A DNA stretch of 64,000 bases from Atherinomorus stipes (Eukaryota > Chordata > Actinopteri > Atheriniformes > Atherinidae), in contig JALJCO010013744.1 in NCBI GenBank assembly GCA_023101725.1, forward strand, positions 124,001-188,000. The letters run 5' to 3'. Positions 60,301-64,000 of this stretch are shown here, piece by piece. The notes below the pieces were generated by a model, which was not told the origin of the DNA, searched no databases, and was given only the letters and a program-made list of their open reading frames with translations. Within the stretch, counting starts at the first letter, position 1. The number at the start of each line of letters is the position of its first letter. The position numbers and the translations under genes are program-made.

Positions 60301-61565
60301 CCCAGCTCCAATAATTTCAACTCCTTCCAGATCCCACTGCTGCCTCGTGCATTTCTGTTTCTTTTGTCTTCCTCCTGCTGTATTCCAGTGGGCCATGTTA
60401 CTTACACTCATACTTGACATCTAGTGATGTCTTTACATGAGAGATGAGTAACACAACACCCTGATTCACTGAGGAAGATAACCTTTGTTTTAGGCAGGGA
60501 GAAGCTGCCACTGCCAGAGGTGTTGTATTTCCTTCTCTGCTATTTACCGAGCGTGGGAGATTTCTCCTGCGGTCAGCATGGCTGCAGCGTCCCGGCCGTC
60601 TGTCCTCACACTGATCTGCTCACAGCCAAACATCCAGCTCAGGCTTTCTCTCCTCCCCTCTCATTCCCCCTGTTGTCTCTCTCTTTGGCTTGGCTCTTTC
60701 GTACCTTGTATCTGATTCCATCTCTCTTTCCCTGCTTCCACCTTCCACCTCCGTTTTCCTGTCCTCTCTTCTCCTCATCTCCCCCCGTCAGGGGGCTAAT
60801 GTGGGACTGCAAATGAGGCAGCTTGACTTCCATCTCAGGCTCCCAAGGATCAATATGTGTTGCTCACTATCAGGCAGGACAACTCTCTGCCTCTTCCATG
60901 CTCTCACGAGGGAGAGCGAGCTAGCAAATGAAATGCCCTTAACTCCTCTCACGTAAACATAGCATGCAAGCCACCATAATTCAGCTTTTTATTGCCCGTA
61001 TTTACTACGCAGCTTGAGCAGCAAATAATAACAAATGTACTAGCTGGTGTGGTACAATACCATAGCTGGGACCACGTCTCTCCAAGCAGAAATGTCTCTG
61101 GGTCTGCACACGGGCCGATGATGAAGAGATATGTGAGCAAAGTGTGATAATAATAAATCACCTGTAGGATGACGGCTTATTTAAAAGACGTTAGGCTCTG
61201 ACACTGCAGTAGGAGCGATCTAATTGCAGTAAGCAACAAAACGCTGGCATCTACTGAAAAAAATAAATAAACAAGAAGGCGCTGCAGAGTGGCCAAAGTA
61301 AAGATGATTTGATGACTTTTAGACGCAAAAAAATGCAAAAAAAGGAAGCCACAGGAAGCCAAGCGCCGCAGGACAAACAGGGTTGCCTGGGAGTTACCTG
61401 GACAGGTGGCCACGCAGGCACTTTTCTGGACGTTCTGCCCCTCACAGGATGTGCCTCCATTCAGTGGCGTGGGATTGGTGCAGCTCCGGCTCCTCTTCTG
61501 CCAGCCACGCCCACACACAGCACTGCAGGACGACCAGGTGGTCCACGTGGACCAGCCGCCGTTGA
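18794..61565 (-). CDS. unc5a: Netrin receptor UNC5A, 3' part of gene, eleven coding exons
   Basis: Spliced on the minus strand in the order 61565-61398, 54521-54357, 43543-43355, 42592-42293, 34722-34635, 34183-34015, 31922-31689, 23401-23252, 21524-21360, 21216-21038, 18959-18794. All junctions are GT-AG with matching phases and give 656 residues to TAA. Order: two thrombospondin type-1 repeats, a transmembrane helix, a cytoplasmic linker, ZU5, UPA and death domains. Known of the family: single-pass netrin-1 receptors that mediate axon repulsion, often with DCC, and act as dependence receptors triggering apoptosis through the death domain when ligand is absent. Signal-peptide and Ig exons lie past 64000. 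Segments such as [16 protein letters not shown] and [13 protein letters not shown] fit UNC5A rather than UNC5B, C or D as I recall them. The gene converges on pdlim7. Confidence 0.92.
18960..21037 (-). other. unc5a: unc5a last intron
   Basis: A 2.1-kb intron splitting the death domain. No repeat recognised. 20250-20420 is a repeat-free block rich in AATTA/ATTGG motifs, a candidate conserved non-coding element. Confidence 0.6.
21038..21216 (-). CDS. unc5a: unc5a exon: linker and first half of death domain
   Basis: The acceptor is CCCCCACCAG and the donor is AGAG|GTAAAT. It encodes [39 protein letters not shown] and [20 protein letters not shown]. The first death-domain helices run from PYLIRQKI through DWRMLAQRL. 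The Arg codon is split across the last intron. Recovered by splice phase, since no long continuous frame marks it. Confidence 0.94.
21360..21524 (-). CDS. unc5a: unc5a exon: end of UPA domain
   Basis: The acceptor is GTTCTGCAG and the donor is AAG|GTAACG. Fifty-five codons: [39 protein letters not shown] and [16 protein letters not shown]. The IWNG(S/T)[12 protein letters not shown] block is diagnostic of UNC5 and closest to UNC5A. Confidence 0.96.
21525..23251 (-). other. unc5a: unc5a intron within UPA domain
   Basis: A 1.7-kb intron. It has a short CA-rich stretch near 22709-22728; nothing else recognised. Confidence 0.65.
23252..23401 (-). CDS. unc5a: unc5a exon: UPA domain
   Basis: The acceptor is TCTCCTCAG and the donor is CAG|GTGTGT. 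Fifty codons: [39 protein letters not shown] and [14 protein letters not shown] is the domain shared by UNC5, PIDD and ankyrins that packs against ZU5 to hold the cytoplasmic tail closed. Confidence 0.96.
23402..30187 (-). other. unc5a: unc5a intron, repeat-poor part
   Basis: About 6.8 kb of apparently unique sequence with balanced composition and many ATTA/TAAT and ATTTGCAT-like motifs (for example near 23815-23830 and 24430-24790). I see no transposon and no convincing coding frame. It could hold regulatory elements. Confidence 0.5.
30196..31635. mobile_element. hAT transposon relic
   Basis: Begins TAGGGCTGTAACGGTATGTG and ends with the inverted form (ACCGTTACAGCCCTA). The flanks ATTCTCAT (30188-30195) and AGTCTAAT (31636-31643) look like a diverged 8-bp target duplication. 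At about 30462-30510 the plus strand encodes [15 protein letters not shown], which resembles the start of the BED zinc finger of hAT transposases, so this is a decayed copy of an autonomous element with most of the transposase lost. A second element is nested at 30557-31135. Confidence 0.82.
30557..31135. mobile_element. Non-autonomous DNA element nested in the hAT relic
   Basis: The termini TACACTCTCAAAAATAGAGG and, inverted, TACACACTCAAAAATAGAGG form inverted repeats of about 25 bp that both start with TA, consistent with a TA target as in the Tc1/mariner group. The interior is AT-rich without a transposase frame. Confidence 0.75.
31689..31922 (-). CDS. unc5a: unc5a exon: end of ZU5 and start of UPA domain
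   Basis: The acceptor is CCTCCAG and the donor is AAG|GTAAGT. The 78 codons include [59 protein letters not shown] and [18 protein letters not shown] starts around AAKRL. The donor is only 53 bp from a hAT element inserted in the following intron. Confidence 0.96.
31923..34014 (-). other. unc5a: unc5a intron inside ZU5 coding region
   Basis: A 2.1-kb intron. 32640-33000 is repeat-free with homeodomain-like and CCAAT-like motifs; 33080-33235 is a pyrimidine-rich tract. No coding sequence recognised. Confidence 0.6.
34015..34183 (-). CDS. unc5a: unc5a exon: ZU5 domain, part 2
   Basis: The acceptor is GCTGTAG and the donor is GAG|GTGAGA. It encodes [20 protein letters not shown], then [20 protein letters not shown] and [16 protein letters not shown]. 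The GCQTLLSP(V/I)VSCGPPG block is diagnostic of UNC5 ZU5 domains. Confidence 0.96.
34184..34634 (-). other. unc5a: unc5a intron (451 nt)
   Basis: Short intron in the ZU5 region; nothing recognised. Confidence 0.75.
34635..34722 (-). CDS. unc5a: unc5a exon: ZU5 domain, part 1
   Basis: The acceptor is TTTGCATTAG and the donor is TAAG|GTGGGT. The 88-nt exon encodes [20 protein letters not shown] and TVQRKEDL, the conserved ZU5 core strand. It enters with two bases (Gly split) and leaves in phase 2 (Arg split). Confidence 0.95.
34723..37424 (-). other. unc5a: unc5a intron, repeat-poor part
   Basis: No repeats recognised. 35825-36010 is a candidate conserved block. The minus-strand open frame at 35265-35825 (186 codons) has no family features. 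Confidence 0.5.
37425..37960 (+). repeat. Dispersed repeat (copy B), related to 14415-14830
   Basis: Starts AAAGGTACAGTATGTAAAAA. Shares, in the same order as copy A, GGAGGCTGCCATATTTGT, CCCTGAATGGACAAA, CTTTAAAACTGC, GATAAGTAATGCCTTA and ACCACTGGATACACTCACAG. Two copies 23 kb apart in different genes show that it is a mobile family. Confidence 0.65.
37986..38587. mobile_element. Possible hAT-like non-autonomous element
   Basis: The left end GGCTACACTTACATGATG and the inverted right end GGCCGCATTCACATGAGA look like diverged terminal repeats. Both are followed by T-rich sequence and by AATTC/GGAATT motifs. No clear target duplication. Assignment is tentative. Confidence 0.4.
39494..39985. mobile_element. 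GC-rich DNA element with ~48-bp terminal inverted repeats
   Basis: Left end AAAGCCCCGTTTCCACCCGC and inverted right end AAAGCCCCGTTTCCACCAGC continue with GGGTCTGGGTC(A/G)GGTCGGG on both sides. The termini and GGGTCGGG-type subrepeats make it far more GC-rich than its surroundings. No transposase. I could not identify a target duplication, so the superfamily is open. Confidence 0.78.
40375..40994. repeat. Degenerate satellite of CACATGTG palindromes
   Basis: About 600 bp in which the palindrome CACATGTG, often as TTCACATGTGA, recurs irregularly every 20-60 bp along with variants (CATGTG, CACATAA, CATATG). I count 13 exact octamers by eye here and one more beyond the hAT insertion that splits the block. 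No open frame. Confidence 0.85.
40995..41952. mobile_element. hAT-type element inserted in the CACATGTG satellite
   Basis: A 958-bp insertion starting TAGGGATGTAGAGATTC and ending with the inverse of TAGGGATGAGAATCTCC. It is flanked by a perfect 8-bp duplication CTTCACAT (40987-40994 and 41953-41960), which is the hAT signature. The satellite resumes right after it. No intact transposase. Confidence 0.88.
41953..41990. repeat. CACATGTG satellite, continuation
   Basis: Holds one exact CACATGTG plus GAACATGTGG and TACATGTGG. It is the displaced right end of the block at 40375-40994. Confidence 0.8.
42293..42592 (-). CDS. unc5a: unc5a exon: cytoplasmic linker and start of ZU5
   Basis: The acceptor is CTTCAAACAG and the donor is ACAG|GTGGGT. 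It encodes [20 protein letters not shown], a Thr/Ser-rich linker with [20 protein letters not shown], then [19 protein letters not shown] and [19 protein letters not shown], the start of the ZU5 fold. The TTTT(T)SYQG segment and FxxTNG motif match UNC5A. Confidence 0.96.
42593..43354 (-). other. unc5a: unc5a intron after the transmembrane exon
   Basis: A 762-nt intron. Contains short CA-rich and TGG-rich stretches; nothing else recognised. Confidence 0.7.
43355..43543 (-). CDS. unc5a: unc5a exon: transmembrane segment and juxtamembrane region
   Basis: The acceptor is CGTTTGCAG and the donor is CCAG|GTGTGT. It encodes [19 protein letters not shown], the rest of a hydrophobic helix ([12 protein letters not shown]), a basic stop-transfer (RRKKEG), then [19 protein letters not shown] and IKPSKP. 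DVAD sits where UNC5 receptors carry the caspase site (DITD in UNC5B). The residue after LVY is Arg; in human UNC5A as I recall it is Cys. Confidence 0.96.
43649..44310. mobile_element. Fold-back (long inverted repeat) element with TTAA target
   Basis: Arms of about 300 bp are near-perfect reverse complements: TACTCACCCACACAGTTTTG with CTGTCTGGGTGAGTA, GAATTCCTTCAGGAGATATT with AAATATCTCCTGAAGGAATT, and GGCATTATCTGCCACAA with its complement. TTAA stands at both edges (43645-43648 and 44311-44314), and the termini read AGG(T/G)(A/G)AGTT. This suggests a piggyBac- or Kolobok-like non-autonomous element. A 28-bp G run lies near the inner edge of the right arm. Confidence 0.85.
44052..44079 (+). 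repeat. Poly(G) run of 28
   Basis: Uninterrupted G run inside the right arm of the fold-back element. The facing position in the left arm is only C7 (about 43890-43896), so the run expanded after the element arose. Confidence 0.95.
44826..45551. mobile_element. Tc1/mariner-type non-autonomous element, copy 2
   Basis: Starts TACAGTGGTCCTCAAAATTA and ends with the inverse of TACAGTCGTCATCAGAATGA; inverted repeats run about 40 bp and TA is at both edges. The interior matches 7911-8431. Without the hAT insertion at 45132-45347 it is about 510 bp, the same length as copies 1 and 3. Confidence 0.85.
45132..45347. mobile_element. Small hAT element nested in copy 2
   Basis: 216 bp with ends CACGGTGCCCAAATCCGGTC and, inverted, CAGGGATGCCCAGTCCTCGA, both leading into CTCGAGAGCT(A/G)CTATCCTGCA. 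The target duplication is CTCTAATG (45124-45131) against CACTAATG (45348-45355), 7 of 8 matching. It is a widespread fish hAT type I recognise by its CCGGTCCTCGAG terminus. Confidence 0.86.
45600..47640. other. Unclassified region, possible old LTR-type repeat
   Basis: Composition differs from the flanks: C-rich CTCCCAGC-type stretches near 45700-46000, GC-rich sequence with CGCGCG near 46550, an AATAAA at 47265-47270 and TGGTGCCCC at about 47443-47451, which resembles a primer-binding motif. I found no paired LTRs or retroviral-type coding sequence. Confidence 0.25.
51343..51362. repeat. (TG)n microsatellite
   Basis: About ten TG units. Confidence 0.9.
52077..52096. repeat. (CA)n microsatellite
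   Basis: About nine to ten CA units. Confidence 0.9.
53208..53235. repeat. C8 and poly(A) low-complexity tract
   Basis: A C run followed by about 21 As and a GAAA repeat. Confidence 0.9.
53322..53400 (+). repeat. Fragment of a dispersed fish retroposon
   Basis: AAGGCAAGGCAAGTTTATTT followed by GTGTAGCACTTTTCAT. This GGCAAGTTTATTTGTRTAGCAC motif is common across teleost genomes as the end of a retroposed repeat. Only about 80 bp is recognisable. Confidence 0.55.
54357..54521 (-). CDS. unc5a: unc5a exon: thrombospondin type-1 repeat 2
   Basis: The acceptor is GTTTTTCCAG and the donor is CAGA|GTAAGT. It encodes [20 protein letters not shown], then [20 protein letters not shown] and [14 protein letters not shown]. 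It is a second TSP1 module with WSEWSKW and conserved Cys. The 165-nt length keeps phase 1 at both sides, typical of single-module TSP1 exons. A longer open frame runs past the donor but the GTAAGT donor and the phase decide the end. Confidence 0.95.
54522..58898 (-). other. unc5a: unc5a intron between the TSP1 exons, repeat-poor part
   Basis: Contains a (CA)n array at 55568-55589 and otherwise apparently unique sequence. 55650-56110 is rich in ATTGG/CCAAT and ATTA motifs. No coding sequence recognised. Confidence 0.5.
55568..55589. repeat. (CA)n microsatellite
   Basis: About eleven CA units. Confidence 0.9.
58907..59544. mobile_element. hAT-like element containing Tc1-like copy 3
   Basis: The left end GAAGGACAGACCGATACATT and the inverted right end TAGGGATCGACTGATACAGA are diverged terminal repeats. 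The flanks ATCTTGAT (58899-58906) and ATCTTGAC (59545-59552) match at 7 of 8 bases. Short GGCCGATATT and TATCGGTATC motifs on either side are those of a common fish hAT family. Its middle is replaced by the insertion at about 58990-59484. Confidence 0.72.
58990..59484. mobile_element. Tc1/mariner-type non-autonomous element, copy 3
   Basis: Shares the interior of copies 1 and 2 in order (GAAAAGGCTAAATGCACAAT, AAAATTTACAAAATTATAAT, TTAGAGCACCTTTCCTGTGG, TCATGCTTGTTTTACTTTTT). The right end keeps the GAGGACAACTGTA terminus; the left terminus is decayed. About 495 bp. Confidence 0.78.
59553..61397 (-). other. unc5a: unc5a intron, TSP1-proximal part
   Basis: 60640-60800 is a pyrimidine-rich tract ending in a cryptic plus-strand acceptor-like CCCCGTCAG. 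No coding sequence or transposon recognised. Confidence 0.55.
61398..61565 (-). CDS. unc5a: unc5a exon: thrombospondin type-1 repeat 1
   Basis: The acceptor on the minus strand is TCTGACAG (just above 61565); the donor is CCAG|GTAACT at 61397. It encodes [20 protein letters not shown], then [20 protein letters not shown] and [16 protein letters not shown]. The WxxWxxW motif (site of C-mannosylation in the family) and six Cys are present. It enters and leaves in phase 1. Confidence 0.95.
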
Positions 61566-63637
61566 CTGTCAGACCGGCGCCAGGGAAAGGTGGGGAGGGG
61601 AGGGTGGTGGAAGGAGGGAGGGGTGGAAAGGTGAGGTAGAGGGAAGGTTGGAAGGAGGGATGGATGAATGAGGGGACAGAGCAGCCAGGATTACCCGACA
61701 TGCAGAAAGGAAAAGACGTGCGTTGCGGTAGAAAAATCGTGACTGCTTTTACACTCCTTGGTTCCGCACTGCAAGGTGAACACATGGAAGAGCAGGAGCA
61801 GAGGGGGCTGCTTCCTGTGCATGAGCTGGAGTTACAGCCAAATGCAGTGGAAACAAAATGGCTTCAACAGGGAGCAGAAAATAATCTGACAGCTTGCCAT
61901 CTTTCACCTCATCTCTGAGGAAACAAACAAAAAAAGGAGTTGCTGCAAAAGAACTTAACATCCCTCCTAATCTTGCCATTATGCAAAAATATCACACAAA
62001 ACACTCATTATAAAGTCAGAATATAATCACTGTAAAGCTGTGCCCTTTAAAGCCACTGCTCATGGTCATACATGCATAAAAAAATAAACACCTGCTCCTT
62101 GGAAATACCAACACACTACTGAAAAATAACTACTCGGTAACATGGTTTTTCCAGCAAATCGAATTGTCCTTCACACATCCACCGCTGATTTCACACCACT
62201 ACAAGTCATTCTTCAAACTCGAGTGTGCCTTGAATGGTAGAGAGCACCTCTGTATAATTTGCTCCTCTTTTATGTTTGAAACTGAAAGTTGAGGCAGTTA
62301 AAAACTCTGCATGCTGAATTTTCTATTATTGCAGCCACTTCCTGAACCAGCGCTCATGTTCTAAACCTTAACTATCAATTTGCACATAATTGGTGCTATA
62401 CAGTGTCTCTCAATCGTGGCAGGTAATTACATCAAATCATGCAGGTTCCGTCCCTGCGTCTACTGCGCTTCCCTTAGCTTATGAGGTACAAAGATTCCTG
62501 ATTTATTGACCTGAATAGCACTGTCGTTCCCTGTCTGTACATACTCCCTTCCTAATTCCCCCCTCCTAACTCTCCCATGTGCTTGTCGTGGCTGAATCAT
62601 TTCCTTGCCCTCTCTATGCGATTGATTGCTCGCCACAGCGAGGTAAATTGCCAGGCAACTCGGCCCCTGATTACCTCTTAGCACAGAGTGCAGTCACACC
62701 AGCCAGGTCTTGTTAAAATGCATCTCTGGCCCCCCGTTGAACTCCCTTTGAAAAGTAGCGGTTATTATGACTTGCTACAGCTAGGTAGATTAACTAGCAT
62801 GCTAGACCGTGATGCTCCCAGTTAAATTATTTTTTTCTTCTTAGAACAATTCTCCTTCTACCTCAACTTAACCTCCATAACACACCTGCCACCTCGTCAC
62901 ACACATATCAAAAAAGGGAAGAAGTTGCACACGTGAGCCCCTCAGCCATTTCTCTACAATGTAATGTATCATTTGCACGTTACAATATAATAAAGGCAAA
63001 CAATAGGAGAGTGCTCTCTGCAGTAAATTCAACTCTAAATTTCTTTTAATAGCAAACTGATTAATTACAATCAACACAAGGCATAATTTAGCTTTTCATA
63101 TTTTCATGCTCGCGGCTTAGAGGAGGGATGATAATGCATGTTTTGACCGAATGCTCCAAAATGACACATTTCAATTGTTTACAGTGATAATGATCTCCTC
63201 AGCTGTGAACTACAATTACTGCAATATAACACTCAAAGTTTGCACAGTTTGACAAAAAAAGAGAAGAAACAGACAGCTGAATAATATGCAGTGATATAAG
63301 ACACAATCGCTGCTGGTATTAGTATAAAATAAACCACAATTCAACAATTCCCTGATCATTTAAACCCTATACTTACTATAAATGTAGAAAGACAACTTGT
63401 CATGTTGAAGAATCTAAATCTGCTGCCAAAAAGTAAGCACTTTTTTAAAGGGAGACACGTGGATGCTGTTCATACTGTTCAATTTTCCTTCTTTCTTTCT
63501 TTTCTTTTTTTAAAATTCATTATTTTCTGTATGCATGTAACTCCAGTAATACTGTATGTTTTAAAAAAGTTGGGACCAAGACCGCTACCACTAGGACTAG
63601 GACTACTGTTTACGACAGTATTGCATCAAACTTGACT
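61566..63637 (-). other. unc5a: unc5a intron upstream of the TSP1-1 exon
   Basis: Directly upstream of the acceptor, 61585-61672 is almost pure purine on the plus strand (GGGGAGGGGAGGG-type), that is C/T-rich in the transcript. The rest is unique AT-rich sequence. The preceding Ig-domain exon is not in the window. Confidence 0.6.
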
Positions 63638-64000
63638 TCAGTGGGGAAAAAAGTATTAAACACATCAACATTTTTCTCAGAAAATATATTTCTTGTAGAG
63701 TTATTGACATGAAATTTTCACCAGATGTTGGCAACAGCCCAAGTAATGCACACATAGAAAGAAATCCAAACATTTATGTCCATTTATATCTAAAGTATTG
63801 AACACGTTAACATTTTTAATACTTTTTTTTCCCTGCTGTATCATCAGCATTTTGTAAGCATGTCAAGACTTCTGGAAAGGTTGTATAAAGATTAAAATTG
63901 GGCCAATTCATCCAGTGACATCTAAACTTAACACAAAAATTAAGGAAATTTGTGTTTGTGCTGTATCGTTCATAGTTGGAAAACATTATTAGTCAACTTG
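63638..64000 (+). mobile_element. Tc1-like transposon fragment, running off the window
   Basis: Begins CAGTGGGGAAAAAAGTATTA. It continues with blocks typical of a fish Tc1-like family that I recognise: ATTGACATGAAATTTTCACC, AGATGTTGGCAACAGCCCAA and AAGTATTGAACACGTTAACA. No transposase is seen before the window ends, so this is the left part or a decayed copy. Confidence 0.65.

Noticed and set aside
18794..61565. Assignment to UNC5C, which neighbours PDLIM5 in human
   Set aside because: Juxtamembrane [15 protein letters not shown], the TTTT-YQG linker and the SFFASK...VS-EC tail fit UNC5A; the UNC5C juxtamembrane region, as I recall it, differs.

Overview
The window is vertebrate nuclear DNA, almost certainly from a ray-finned (teleost) fish. 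It has GT-AG introns of 0.1 to 11 kb, AT-rich non-coding sequence, CA/TG and TA microsatellites, and many short DNA transposons of the hAT, Tc1/mariner and TTAA-target types common in fish. It holds the 3' parts of two protein-coding genes that converge tail to tail. Neither promoter nor first exon is present.

1-13 kb, + strand: the last eight coding exons of pdlim7 (Enigma; PDZ-LIM family). They give about 330 residues: the linker after the PDZ domain, then three C-terminal LIM domains ending at 12227. The PDZ exons lie before base 1. A further exon at 2895-2991 joins in the same phase and ends in its own stop, so it should make a short isoform without LIM domains.

12.2-18.8 kb: the convergent 3' ends. 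This stretch holds the pdlim7 3'UTR, old repeats with a 25-bp hairpin, and the likely long 3'UTR of the minus-strand gene.

18.8-61.6 kb, - strand: eleven consecutive exons of unc5a, a netrin receptor. Read in transcript order they encode two thrombospondin type-1 repeats (61.5 and 54.4 kb), a transmembrane segment (43.4 kb), a cytoplasmic linker and ZU5 domain (42.5-31.7 kb), a UPA domain (31.7-21.4 kb) and a death domain (21.2-18.8 kb). All splice phases agree and give a 656-residue C-terminal part. The signal-peptide and Ig exons lie beyond base 64000. Family assignment is firm. The choice of paralogue (UNC5A, not UNC5C; PDLIM7, not PDLIM5) rests on residue-level similarity recalled from the human proteins and on the linkage of PDLIM7 and UNC5A at human 5q35.

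The unc5a introns carry most of the unusual structure: a hAT relic with a BED-finger remnant and a nested mobile element, a satellite-like block of CACATGTG palindromes split by a hAT element with a perfect 8-bp target duplication, a 660-bp fold-back element holding a 28-bp G run, three copies of one ~500-bp Tc1-like element (one invaded by a hAT element, one lying inside another), and several repeat-free AT-rich blocks that could be conserved regulatory elements. I found no RNA gene, CRISPR array or further protein-coding gene. No wholly new gene system is evident. The better leads are the LIM-less pdlim7 exon, the ancient PDLIM-UNC5 linkage, the palindrome satellite and the fold-back with its G run.
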